A stretch of DNA of 64,000 nucleotides from Muricea muricata (Eukaryota > Cnidaria > Anthozoa > Malacalcyonacea > Plexauridae). Where the stretch lies: positions 61,038,243 through 61,102,242 of the forward strand of contig OY979717.1 of assembly GCA_963855995.1 (NCBI GenBank), given 5' to 3'. This document shows, in pieces, positions 1 to 11,417 of the stretch; the stretch's first letter is position 1; every line of letters starts with the position of its first letter. Under the pieces are notes generated by a model. That model made no database searches and was not told the DNA's origin. It saw nothing but the letters and a program-made list of their open reading frames with translations. A program made the position numbers and the translations under genes.

Positions 1-134
1 TGTGTATGATTTTGGTGTAAAACTGTGCACCAAATTTCATTTTGGTAAGGTCATTTTTGATAGTTAACACACTTATCACTGAATTTCAATCTCCAAAGTC
101 TGATTTCAAATGTGGATAACTTTGATTAAGATTT

Positions 135-299
135 CAGTCTACAATTACAAAAAAATATGTCCACATGCACATTTTCCTAGGGCTAGAATGTATTGACAAT
201 GTCAATTGAAAATTTTCAGTCCATGATTACAGCAAAATATGTCCTCATGCACATTTTACTAGGGTTAGGATGTATTGGCAATGTCAATTGAAAATTACT
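135..299. repeat. two tandem 84-bp units
   Basis: Two imperfect direct copies, about 135-218 and 219-299, share the stretches ATATGTCC, CATGCACATTTT and CAATGTCAATTGAAAATT. No coding potential is visible. I see no gene in the rest of 1-510. Confidence 0.75.
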
Positions 300-513
300 G
301 AATAAAGATGACACAATCAAGATGAGAAATTTTAGCAGAATAAACACAAATTGGCCCCCGGCTATGTAAGTCTATTTTTTAAAAGACATCTATTTGCTTT
401 CTTAAATTAAAGATTTTGCACTGCAATGCATTATTCGGAAACTGTACGGCTGCCATTTTAATTGTGCTATCAAAGCACTATCTGAGAGTTGTTAGGGTAG
501 GGATTAAATATTC

Positions 514-681
514 AAGTTCTGTGCAATTAATTTCTTTCAGAAAGTGTCAGCTGTAGACCCCAAAGTAAAAATATTACAAACATATCAGCTCTAGAACCGT
601 CCATGTATTCATGTTCTGCCCAATTAATTTTTCTTCTGAAATGTCAGCTGTAGACCCTAAAGTAAAAAATACTACAAATAC
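514..681. repeat. imperfect tandem units, array interrupted by a foldback element
   Basis: Units containing GCCCAATTAATTT, GTCAGCTGTAGACCC and ATCAGCT-TAGAACC recur at about 514-607, 608-681 plus 1461-1490, and 1491 onward. The middle unit is cut by the 682-1453 element. A shorter direct repeat (GGAGCCCCTCAGCATACATG) follows at about 1535-1586. Confidence 0.6.
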
Positions 682-1453
682 CATAGGCGGCCCAATTCAG
701 TGTGTAGTTTCATATAGAGATCAGTGCGCACTGCTTCATACATTATTATATAAATATCCTAAGGCTGGCAACTCTTTTACAGTAATAAACTGACACATAT
801 TAGACTTTCGCTTCAAACAAAAAAATTGTGTAAATTTACCGCAAAAAAACTAGATACAAATGATCTTAGATATCTCTTCTACATTTGTAGATAGTTTTTA
901 GACAAAAACAAGATTCGAAAATACGTAAATTTGTTCAATAAAAAGTGTTTTTGATCAAAATTTTCCGTGTAGATAGGCGGGATGCAAAGTGCCCTACAAA
1001 CGTCATCTTCGGAAATGACTTCGGCTAAGCTGCTATTGGCTGATGAGCACTCGGAAACGCCGAAGAAAAGACGAATTCAATAGCAACCAATAGGAGCTTA
1101 GATTTGCTTAGCCGAAGTCATTTCCGAAGATGACGTTTGTAGGGCACTTTGCATCCCGCCAATCTACACGGAAAATTTTGATCAAAAACACTTTTTATTG
1201 AACAAATTTACGTATTTTCGAATCTTGTTTTTGTCTAAAAACTATCTACAAATGTAGAAGAGATATCTAAGATCATTTGTATCTAGTTTTTTGCGGTAAA
1301 TTAACACAATTTTTTTGTTTGAAGCGAAAGTCTAATATGTGTCAGTTTATTACTGTAAAAGAGTTGCCAGCCTTAGGATATTTATATAATAATGTATAAA
1401 GTAGTGCGCACTGATCTCTATATGAAACTACACACTGAATTGGGCCGCCTATG
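682..1453. mobile_element. foldback MITE with 7-bp TSD
   Basis: This is an almost perfect palindrome of about 772 bp. The left arm starts CATAGGCGGCCCAATTCAG and the right arm ends with its complement at 1453. The arms are roughly 350 bp, with a short loop near 1050-1085. The 7-bp sequence CAAATAC flanks it at 675-681 and 1454-1460. There is no transposase, so it is non-autonomous. The TSD length and the CATAG terminus resemble hAT-type elements, but the superfamily is not settled. Confidence 0.85.
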
Positions 1454-1590
1454 CAAATACATCAGCTATAGAACCATTCATATATTCATGTTCTGCCCAA
1501 TTAATTTCTTTTAAAAAATCAACCTGATGTCAGCAGAGCCCCTCAGCATACATGTAAATTGGAGCCCCTCAGCATACATGTAAATGCCTT

Positions 1591-2590
1591 ACATAAAAAT
1601 ATTAAATGATTCCACTCTTGAAATACTTTATAATGACTTTATTTATGAAATATAAACATTTTCCCCATGATAGTTGCCCCAAATCACACTTGTTGCAACA
1701 AGTACATAATTTACTCAACTTTGCAAACATTTAATGAATAAAAGTATTGACTTCAAATACTTTTTAAAGTAACGTTAACTTTCTATTTACAAAAAATAAA
1801 CTATTTTCCATGTTGAGAAAAATTATTGTGACAACATGAGTGGAAATTGGAAAAATGAGTTCTTCCAAATTCTGCTAGTAATGGTACAACTGTATATCAA
1901 CACAGAAAAAAATATTTTATAGTTTTTACAATATAGCACAAAGCTACATCATTAAAATAAAACTTAGAAAAGAGCTGCAATAGGTTCCTATGTTGACATT
2001 TGAGTTATTTGAACATGGTTCTAAGTCAAAATTGAAGAGTGAAATTTTGCTGTATTATAAAGTTAAAAAGACACTACATGTTTTAAATCTACCAAATGGA
2101 TGGAATTCAGTTAATCATAAATTATGCAATGGGATGGAATCTTCAAAGCACAGTATGGTTAAATCACCATACTTCTTTTCAACCTTCATCGTGCATGCCA
2201 GGAGCATTGTATCCCAAGCTTACCCTAACAAGTTACCCTAACAAGTTATTAGACAATAATGATGGCCATCAATGAAGACTACATGTTAAATAAATTTGGA
2301 ACATCTACATGTTGCACAAAAAATCAGACAATGGACTATCATAAACTGCCTAGAACTAATACTGCAAGAAAGAACTTATCTAACACCTTGAAGGACATAT
2401 TTCCTTCATGACGTCTTGAAGACTGAAATAATAGTATGACTTCTATTCATGTTTAATGGCAGTTTAGAATTATTATCGGCACCAAGAATCACATGACATT
2501 ACACAAAGTAATGTAATTAACAGTGCACTATATAGCACGTTGTAATTTCAACTATTTTAAACAAATTAAATTCAGTCATACAGTGTGTGA
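1591..2590. other. AT-rich intergenic stretch, no gene seen
   Basis: An 83-codon open frame at 1990-2241 has no recognisable domain, no splice context and ordinary AT-rich composition. I do not call it a gene. No TIR or tandem array stands out here. Confidence 0.5.
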
Positions 2591-2624
2591 CTGTGTGTAA
2601 AATTATGTTAAAAGATTAGTATAA

Positions 2625-4238
2625 TCAAGGCGTAGATCGTACGGCAGCACTTTCCTTGCGATAGTAACTTCTAGTATAATAAGTATTTAAACAGTTAATG
2701 GAGCTAGCAGAACGGAAACGTAAAGGTAATTTGTTCCGGAGACCTATAGCGGTTACAGAAAAAGTTCTTCGTGCTTCTGTAGTTCTATTGTGTTTCGGAG
2801 TTACTAAACTTAAATCAGCACTGCGAGTGTTCCCCGAATGTTGTTGGCTATTTAAATTTAATAGTCTGTTTAAGTACTCTGGAGTAGCAGTAATAGTACG
2901 CTTGTAGATCATAATACATTTCCTGATATCCGATTCTACGTAAAAAGGTAACCAAGCAAGATTATTAAATAGATTAATCGAAGAATGGCGAGGTTCAGCG
3001 TCAAGGATAATTCTGGCGCAGCGTTTTTGAAGTTTGAAAATTTTTGTGATATTGTTCTTACTACAGTTTGTCCAGGTTATACTACAATAGAGAAATAGAG
3101 GTTTGATCATAGCATTGTAGAAAAGAATACGTTCGTTTCGAGGCAGGTAGGATTTTACAGATTTCAATATTCCAATACGTTTCGATAGTTTCATTGCAAT
3201 TATATCAACATGAGTGTCAAAGTTTAAATCTTCATCAATATTAAAGCTCAGTAATTTCATAGTGTGCTCTTGTTGTAATGAATCATCGTTCGATTTAATA
3301 TTGAGAGTTTGATTTTCAGGAGTAAGCTTAGCTTTAAGACGTTTACCACAATCAGAATGGTTTTGGTCTTAGTGGTATTGAGTGGCAGTTTAATGGTAAT
3401 GGCCCAGTTTTGAACGTTAGAGACTTCCAGAGATAATTTATCATTAAGTTCATTAATATCATTATAATCAGTGGCAGCGAGTAAGGTAGTGTCATCAGCG
3501 AATAAATCTACTTGGGTGTTGATATGTAGAGGCAAATCGTTGATAAAAACGAGAAACAATAGAGGCCCAAGGATAGAACCCTATGGTACTCCGTCCGTGA
3601 TAACTTTTGTTGTAGAAGACTGGCGTTTGAAGTTAACATATTGTTTACGGTCTGATAGATAGGATTTAAACCAATCAAGCGAGCTCCGATCAAGATGGTA
3701 TGCACCAAGTTTATCAAGCAGGATACAGTGATCAACCATATCAAAAACTTTCTTATAGTCGACTAAGACCATGCCATTAATGAGATTTTTATCCAGGTTG
3801 AGTAAAAGAGAGTCAACAATAAATGCAACAGCAGTTTCTGTGCCAAATTCGCTTCGAAAACCGGATTGATTGGAGTATATCAGCCGGATTATTTATAGTG
3901 AGATAGTAAAACAGACAGTCGTGTACATGTCCATAGAATGAGAATACATAGAAGGGCCACTCGCGTCGGAGCCTTTGAAGTTTTTGAAGCCGCGCATGTC
4001 GCATTACGCACGTTATTAGCATTTTCTCAGCCAGTCAATTGCATTTTCTGGCCAATAGGAATGCTGAACTGGCTGGTGGCAGCCAGTAAACTGCATAAAC
4101 ACAGGGAGACATGTTGCACTGCTGAGTGGCCCTTCTATGTATTCTTATTCTATGTACATGTCGTTCAATGATCTTTAAAAGCACAGGTAAAATAGAGATA
4201 GGTCGATAGTTGTTAAGATCAGAAATTTCGCCAGCCAT
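2625..4238 (-). pseudogene. LINE reverse transcriptase, fragmented
   Basis: Reverse transcriptase blocks are spread over several frames: NNYRPISILP near 4212-4183, DYKKVFDMVDH and SYLSDRKQ in 3581-3772, and FADDTTLL near 3502. The FADD box holds the catalytic aspartates. A C-terminal portion with LLSFNIDEDLNF and KRIGILKSVKSYLP follows in 2625-3260. A MITE (3932-4154) separates the first two blocks, and at least two frameshifts exist. The gene is dead. Confidence 0.8.
3932..4154. mobile_element. 223-bp MITE with 8-bp TSD
   Basis: Terminal inverted repeats begin CATAGAATGAGAATACATAG on the left, with the near-complement on the right (one difference in the first ten bases). The 8-bp duplication TACATGTC lies at 3924-3931 and 4155-4162. 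The element interrupts the LINE reverse transcriptase. Its core (TTGCATTTTCTGGCCAATA with GGC-CAGCCAG) recurs near 37030-37090, so it belongs to a family. The 8-bp TSD suggests a hAT-derived element. Confidence 0.85.
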
Positions 4239-4314
4239 AGCGCCGTGACTCTAGCTATTTTCCATCTTGACTCTTGAGGAAAATTGATTACTGGTCAAAG
4301 ACATAATGATTAAC

Positions 4315-4761
4315 TTAGATATTGATGGTGCCAACTCCTTGATGCCTACTTGAAGCACGCAGTTTCACACTAATGCCATCAACTCCAGTTGCTTTACTAG
4401 GTGGTATCTTCAACACGTAGTTTTCAACAAACTCACATGTGATGGGTGGTAAACTGAACGCAGACTTCTTAGGTGATAACTTCGATTTTACGAACTGTTT
4501 CAACTTACTTAGATCAAAGTTATTGATAGGAGAGAGCGAGGATTTGATTTTACTGGCGATTGATGTAAAGTGAATATTGAAAGCTTCGGCTATTTCACAA
4601 CTATTCCTTAACACTTTGCATTCACCAATCAGGAATTCTGGCAGGCGCGATGGCTTATTATTACCACCAAGAGATTTAATCAATTTCCAAATGCGCTTTA
4701 CGTTGCCTTTGTTATTTTGAATGGAAGATTTGAAATAATTTCTTTTAGCTTTTTCGATCAT
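4315..4761 (-). pseudogene. LINE linker between endonuclease and reverse transcriptase
   Basis: The 148-residue frame starts MIEKAKRNYFKSSIQ and contains KRIWKLIKSLGG and PSKATGVDGIS, the conserved region just ahead of the reverse transcriptase core in CR1/L2 elements. It ends in a frame break before the NNYRPIS block at about 4150-4215. Confidence 0.75.
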
Positions 4762-5030
4762 GTTTGAAGCTAAATTTCTTGCGATACGGTATTGTTTCCA
4801 TGCATTGGTTGGATTAGTTTTGGATTTTCTAGCTTTTGAAAGCAGGTTATCTCTAATCTTTAACTGATTAAGGATGTCACCATTAATCCACTGAGGCTGC
4901 TTAGATTTGGCAATACGTTTTTGTTTTGTTGGGGCATGTTGGTCGATTGCTTGAAAAAATATAGCTTCCCATGTAGCGAGAACATCATTAATATCATCAA
5001 ATACAAAGGCCGTGTCCCAAGGGGAGTTTG

Positions 5031-6281
5031 CTAGCGTGTTTTTGAATGCAGATATATTAAAATCTTTAGGTCTCTGTAAGTTATTGAATCATGAGAGTTA
5101 GTTGATTTAGACAGCTTGAAATATTTACGAATAGCAAACGTTGGTAGATGATCAGAAAGAGCATAGTTTTCCACTAGTGCTGCTGTGATATGCTGACATT
5201 TGTTAGTATATATAGATAACTGACAGAAATGCATGTTCATTAAACTTTTTGACAAGTAGTGTTTCGTGAATTCTTGTGAAAGAAAGTTGGTGTGAAAATC
5301 ACCTGTTAGTATAACTTCTTTATTAGTCAAGTAGGCGGTTTCAATACACTGATCAAATAGTTTATCATCTCTAGAGTAAGATGGACGGTAACAGCCAGAT
5401 ATCAACAGCGAGCGTTTGGACTTGAATGGGCAGATTTCGAGCCATAAAATCTCGACAGAATCATATTCAAGGTCGACGCGGCGATTAAAGGTTAATGCGT
5501 CACTACAATACACAGCTATACCTCCTCCAGCTTTATGTAAACGATCTTTCCGCAGTAGAGTAAAACCAGGTATATTGTAGAGGGAGTCGCAGTTTGAAGG
5601 TTTTGGAAACGTTTCCGTCAAAAACAAAATATCAATCCAATCTGAGTTCGTTGTGAGGAGAAGTTTAATTTGTTCAAATTTACTGCTAGTCAAATGGTTT
5701 ACATTCCACTGACCAAAACGGAGTCCTTTATTGGACAGATGTAACTTTAAATAGCTAAAGTTATTAGAGTCCTGCTGATTACTGATTAAATCATGATCTT
5801 CAGATGTACTTTCGGAGGTCAAATCAGATTCTAAGGTTGTGTTGCCGGTTGAAGAGTTGAAGCTGCAGTTAGATGTTGAAAAACACTCATCACAAATCCA
5901 GTCTAGGAACTCGCCACTGGTTGCTTGATCAGAGGAGACGCACGAGGTGTGGTAATACGAATCACAGTAAGAGCAGAATATTGGATCTACTTCCCATAAA
6001 ATAACCGCTTGGCAGGAGTGACATGTTGGATTAGGCAGATTGAGCAGATTAAGGCGGTGGGAAAGAGTCGACAAATTTCCAGCATTGATGGGCCCTGGAT
6101 TTAGTAGAACAGCGACATCACCAGATCTTTGTAAGATAATAGCAGCTAGAGAATACTTTAATAAGCAAATAATCTTGCTTCCGACAACAACCATTGACAA
6201 TGAGTTACTTTTTCTATGTACTTTAGCAACAGCAAGATGGGGATGTTTGAGTTGCGAAGAATTCTCCATTTGGCGACCCAC
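5031..6281 (-). pseudogene. LINE ORF part: PHD finger plus endonuclease
   Basis: The 416-residue open frame carries a C4HC3 zinc finger (CHSC, CSYC, H-x2-C, CDEC at about residues 88-136), which in known CR1-type elements precedes the endonuclease. The endonuclease follows with GQWNVNHL, LTETF, AGGGIAVY, SGCYRP, LTGDF and SDHLP, matching the EEP nuclease motifs for metal binding and catalysis. This enzyme nicks target DNA to prime reverse transcription. The frame ends early; the reverse transcriptase continues downstream in other frames, so this is a remnant. Confidence 0.85.
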
Positions 6282-6416
6282 AAAAATATTTAAATCATTA
6301 CTTTGATATAGTAATGGATGACTTTCACAGCTATTTATACAACATATATTGATTTGTTGAATCAGGAGGATAAGTAGAAGTGTCTACCAAAATTGATCAC
6401 TTGATGCCATATTACT

Positions 6417-6670
6417 TGGCATACTGCATAACCCGGACCCGGACTCGGACTCGTGAAAAAATTCGTTACAAAAAGAATTTGTAGTTGCAGGAAAAATATT
6501 TTTTAAGAATTACTATGGTGTTACAAACACAGTTTTCCAGCCAATTTGCAACCAATTTGTAAAAATCTGTAAGGCTTAATTATATGTTCCTGATTGTTTT
6601 AGGCTCAACATTAAGCTTGGATCTGACTATATAGCATGTAAATATTAAAGCCTTTCATACAAGATCTTCC
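6417..6670 (+). repeat. foldback-type end sequence, direct repeat copy 1
   Basis: Starts GGCATACTGCATAACCCGGAC, then short CCCGGACTCGG repeats, then about 210 bp of AT-rich sequence. It is nearly identical to 17493-17745 in the same orientation. The start resembles the TIR of the foldbacks at 11418 and 14966. I cannot find the matching inverted end, so this may be a left terminus whose partner is lost. Confidence 0.7.
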
Positions 6671-6746
6671 ATTAAAAATTAACAAAATGTTTATCAGGAT
6701 AAACGAACGTGCCTGTGCAAAGAAAGTATTATTTACAGTATATGAA

Positions 6747-7102
6747 CTACGAAAATTTAAGGTCAAGTTTCCTCTTCAGTTCCCTCTTGTGCGATTCTTT
6801 TAAAAAAGGTTTTAAATCAGTAGGGATTTGTACCAATCCGGGCACGAAAAATGCATTTTTAACAGCAACGCAGTTCGGATTGACATGAAAATATACGTTA
6901 GACAGCTCGCTCGAGATGACTTTTTCTCCGTTTTTCCAATATTCTCTCCTTGCTCTGTCGACAATTACTAAATCTTCAGGTTCACGTGGTATGGATTGGT
7001 TTGGTTTCAGCGGTTGTCTACAGCCGTAACAGGTGGATATCTTTGGGTCCAAAAACCGCAAATTTCCAATCAAAAATGTACCGAATGCTGGCAAGGGCCT
7101 GT
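6747..7102 (-). CDS. CxxC-LKP-DLVI-NVYxH-C domain protein, last exon
   Basis: The frame runs from a good acceptor (CAG at 7105-7103) to a stop at 6747, about 118 residues. Visible: C-Y-G-C, LKP four residues later, DLVIVD nine residues after that, a basic stretch RARREYW, NVYFH followed by four residues and a Cys, then FFVPGLVQIP and a Lys-rich tail. Two Cys, the His and the last Cys could bind zinc. The family is unknown to me; two more copies exist in this window, both inside foldbacks. A RING exon lies upstream on the same strand once the BEL element is discounted. There is no ATG near the start, in keeping with an internal exon. Confidence 0.6.
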
Positions 7103-7232
7103 CTGAGTATTAAAGCTACATACCTGAACATACCTTTAAATGAAAACACGGAATAGAGATTGTGTCAACCTCATTTACGTTGCACAATAAACATTTTTTC
7201 TCCACTGGATGTTTTACTCTTGCGACAACCTT

Positions 7233-7463
7233 TGTAAAATAGCATGCTATAATTAACGAAGGTATTTACTGAATGCGAACAATCTATAATCTGATATAAT
7301 TGCGATGACAATTTTGTTTTTAATACTGTTTTGTTTGTACATAGTTGGGGTTTTTGATTGATTAGAGATCATGTGATTTGGCTTTTAAAATTCCCTGTAA
7401 AATTAATAATATAGTCAGAATAAAGTTTGCAATCGAATATTCTGTGTCTCACAGTTAATAATA
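7233..7463 (+). repeat. 5' LTR of BEL element
   Basis: Begins TGTAAAATAGCATGC and ends ACAGTTAATAATA, immediately followed by the primer site. Matches 14582-14812 except for one base. Confidence 0.95.
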
Positions 7464-7481
7464 TGGCGCCCAACGTGGGGC
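7464..7481 (+). promoter_or_regulatory. tRNA primer-binding site of BEL element
   Basis: TGGCGCCCAACGTGGGGC directly abuts the 5' LTR and begins with TGG, complementary to a tRNA 3' CCA end. It primes minus-strand synthesis. The tRNA species is not determined here. Confidence 0.8.
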
Positions 7482-7538
7482 GAGAATTCGCCCATTTACG
7501 ACTCATACGATAAATTAATTTGGAAGTTAGTTAAGCTG

Positions 7539-10500
7539 ATGGATGAGCAACTCAAGACTAAGTTGGAGCGATTAAAGGCGACTAGGACTGGTAATCGGAG
7601 TGCTGTGACCAGGACCATCAATGAATGCGACGAGATTTTGAATAACGAGACCCTTACCGAAGAAAATGTAAGTCGATTAGAAGTATTAAAACAACAACTA
7701 CAAGGTAAATTGTCTACGCTTCAGAAAATCGGGGCGGAATTTCTTACAATGTGCGATTTAAAGGACATAGAGCGCGAAATAATGGAATCAGACGATGTGG
7801 AGACAAAAATCATCGTAAAAACAAAACGAATCGAAGCGAAGTTAAACGCAATGACGAAGTTAAACGAAGTTAATGACGAATCATCTACATCTTCAGCGGA
7901 AGTACCTCAAGTAAATACAACGACACATACACCTGTGACACAAGTGGTTGCCCAGAATTTCCATGCAAAATTGCCAAAATTAGTTCTTCCAAAATATAAG
8001 GGCGAAGCAACGAAATGGCACTCGTTCTGGGATTCTTTTAAATCGGCTGTTCACGAGAACACGACGTTATCGGCGATTGAAAGGTTTAACTACCTAATCT
8101 CGCTTCTAGAAGGAGCAGCCTATCGAGCAGTTCAAGGTTTGACCATCACTGAAGACAACTACAATTCAGCCATTGAATTATTGCACGAACGATTCGGTAA
8201 ACCCCAACAGATCATTTCTGCACACATGGACGAGTTATTAAAGATACAAGGTTGCAACGATTCCGACCGACATAGCTCTCTTCGATACGTGTACGACAAA
8301 ATAACTGTCCATATTCGTGGTTTAGCTTCCTTGGGAGTTGATTCAGCTCGGTATGGCAGTTTACTTATACCAATTGTGATGGCGAAGGTACCGAGTGAAT
8401 TACGACTAAGAATTGCGAGAGTTACCAAGGAAAGCGTTTGGAAGATCGACGACTTGCTCGAAGTGATACGCCAGGAAGTCGAAGCGAGGGAAGTTAGCGA
8501 AAGAGTAAAGGCGTCCGACCAAAGGCCTCCGACAATTCAGCGCAACAAATCATCGACGGCTAGTTCACTGTTATCGAAGTCGGAAACCGATAGTGAACGA
8601 CGTAATACGAATATTCATTGTGCGTACTGCAATGATCAACATTATTCAGCCTCGTGTGAAAGGTTTACCGACCCAAAAAGCAGAAGGGACATTCTGTTCG
8701 AGACCAAGCGATGTTTTAAATGTTTAAGGACCGGACATCAAGTAAAGGATTGTAAAAAGCCCAATAACTGCAGAAATTGTGGAGGTAACCATCACCAATC
8801 CGTATGCTTGAAGGTTTTTACTGCTGGTAAACGAGAAACGAAAGCTGACGAGACCAACATCCGAGAACAAGAACACGAAGCCAGTAAAACAACTACATCA
8901 ACAACCAACGTCAAGACAAAGGGAACTGTTTTGTTACAGACTGCGACAGCGACGGCAGTAAACGACGATGGATCAAGGTCTACTAACGTACGTATATTGT
9001 TCGATACGGGGAGTCAGCGCTCGTATATGACGAACAGTTTAAAAACACGGCTCGGATTGAAACCTGTCAAGACCGAAACTTTACATTTAAATACGTTTGG
9101 GGAAAAGGGATACCGCAAACAAAGATGTGACGTCGTAGCATTGAATTTAAAGACGAAAACGAATGATCTAATCAGAATTTCAGCACTAAATTATCCAGTA
9201 ATATGTTCTCCATTACCTGCGAAGGTTAACATTCGAGAATACCCTCATTTGCATGGATTACAGATGGCGGATAGTTCGAAGGATGATCAACCTATCGACT
9301 TACTCATCGGTTCTGATTATTACTGGGACTTTGTAGAAGGCGATGCAATTCGAGGACAGTCTGGTCCTACTGCAATTGATAGTAAATTTGGTTGGCTGCT
9401 CTCTGGGCCTACATCTTCTACGACTCGCTCAAGTTCGAAGGTCGTCTCGAATTTGGTTGTTAGTGGATTTGATACCATTCCACATGACATCGTGAATGAG
9501 GACGATGAAATGCTAAATACGTTGAAGCAATTTTGGGAAACGGAAACTATCGGCATTAAGGAGTCAACCATCGATGTTTCGTCAACCATAACAAGTAATG
9601 AGTTTGCAAGACCAAAGGTATCGCATGATGGTCAACATTACGAAGTCGGGTTACCGTGGAAGGAGAATTGTATGCCACCGTCGGACAACTATGGGCTCAG
9701 TGTTTCGCGTCTACGATCTTTGCATAACAATTTACGAAGGAAACCTGCCTTATTGAAGGAATACGACGGTATTATTCACGAGCAATGTAAATCAGGGATT
9801 ATTGAAAGGGTACCTGATGAAGTTCCGACAGAAGAGATAAAAGGGATTCACTATTTGCCACACCACGCTGTAGTACGAAAGGATCGAGAAACAACGAAGG
9901 TCAGGATAGTTTATGACGGTTCTGCGAAGTCAACAAAGAACGAACTATCGCTCAACGATTGTTTAGAAAATGGCCCAAATTATATCCCACTTATATTTGA
10001 TATGTTGGTAAAATTTCGATCGAACACTGTTGCATTAACTGCTGACATTGAAAAGGCATTTTTAATGGTCGGTATCAGAAAGGAACATCGAGATATGCTT
10101 CGATTCCTATGGTTCTCGAATCCGAGCGAATCTACGCCTGAGGTTGTACAGTACCGTTTTAACCGCCTTGTGTTTGGTTTACGACCCTCGCCTTCAATCT
10201 TAGGAGCGACAATCAAGTTCCATTTGGAACAGTATAGACAAAGCGAGCCTGAATTAGTGGAGTTAATCGAAAAGTCATTATATGTGGATGATCTCGTTAC
10301 TGGGGAGATAACCGTAGAAAAAGCATATGCGATTTACGAACGATCGAAGAAGGTAATGTCCGAAGGCGGTTTCAATCTCAGGAAATGGAGAACGAATTCG
10401 CGTGAGTTGCGTTATAAAATTGCACAAGACGAAGTTGTCAATCAAGGGGACACTGGTCAACAATCTGTTGGTAAAATACAAGAAGATGACGAATCTTATG

Positions 10501-11417
10501 CTAAATCGACAACGGGTACAGTCAGTTCTGCTTCCAAGGAGTCTGTAGTAAAGGTCCTTGGCTCAAATTGGAACATTCACACAGATGAATTTTTCTTCGA
10601 ATGTGACGAACTATACGATTACGCAGTCAGTTTACCGCTCAGCAAGAGATCCGTGCTTAAAGTCACGGCAAAGATATTCGACCCAATAGGAATTTTAACT
10701 CCATTTACGATTGGAATAAAAGTATTGTTTCAAGAGCTTTGTGTGACTAAGCATGATTGGGACGGTGAATTGCAATCAGAATTGTTGAAGAAATGGAAAT
10801 CTTTTTTAAGCCAACTTAACCATCTCGGTAGTATTCATGTACCTCGTTGTTATTTTTCGTCTGTACCAAGAGAAATACAACTGCACGCTTTTTCTGACGC
10901 CTCGAAGTTAGCCTACGCCGCGGTGGTGTATGTGCGTACTGTTTATGAAAACGGACAGATTGACGTGCGATTAGTTGCCTCGAAGTCGAGAGTGTCGCCC
11001 TTGAAATCCCAGTCGATTCCTCGCCTAGAGTTGCTAGGAGCATTAATCCTAGCTCGCCTCGTTGATAGTATTACACGTACGGGAATTAAATGTACGAAAG
11101 AAACGACGTTCTGGACAGACTCAGTGACTGTGTTATGTTGGATAAAGAATACGGGCGGTTGGAAACAGTATGTGCAACATCGTGTCAATGAGATTTGTCA
11201 ACTAACCGATAAGGAATTGTGGCGTCACTGTCCGGGGAGCTTGAATCCGGCCGATTTGCCTTCGAGAGGCATTACAGCAAGCGAACTCGCAAGCAATTCA
11301 ACCTGGTGGAATGGTCCAACATTCCTTTTGAAACCCAAATTCGAATGGCCTCAAGCAAGTAATCCGAATTCCAACGATCTGGTTCTTCAAGAGGCTGTCA
11401 AGAATCCAACAGAAATT
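7539..11417 (+). CDS. BEL/Pao gag-pol polyprotein, 5' portion (to RNase H)
   Basis: 1293 codons before the foldback junction. Gag: charged N-terminus with coiled-coil character, then the capsid-like region with KLPKLVLPKYKGEATKW (about residue 145 on). Zinc knuckles follow near residue 390 (CFKCLRTGHQVKDC, CRNCGGNHHQSVC). Protease: FDTGS near residue 488. Reverse transcriptase: YVDDLVTG near residue 914. RNase H: HAFSDASKLAYAA and TFWTDSVTVLCW. The protein builds the particle, matures it and copies RNA to DNA. The frame is clean to 11417, where the inserted element adds about 56 foreign codons before a stop. ATG 7539 is 58 bp after the primer site and is the natural start. Confidence 0.95.

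Larger units (their letters stand above)
2600..6310 (-). mobile_element. degraded CR1/L2-like LINE
   Basis: This is a non-LTR retrotransposon on the minus strand with, in coding order, a PHD-type zinc finger, an apurinic-like endonuclease, a linker, reverse transcriptase and a C-terminal region. The order and motifs fit the CR1/L2 group. The frame is broken several times between 4762 and 5030, around 4238-4315 and around 3560, and a 223-bp MITE has landed inside the reverse transcriptase. It can no longer be autonomous. Confidence 0.85.

Noticed and set aside
1990..2241. 83-codon open frame
   Set aside because: No domain, AT-rich composition and no supporting splice or promoter logic.
8159..11188. 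Minus-strand frames opposite BEL gag-pol
   Set aside because: Shadows of the coding strand, without domains.
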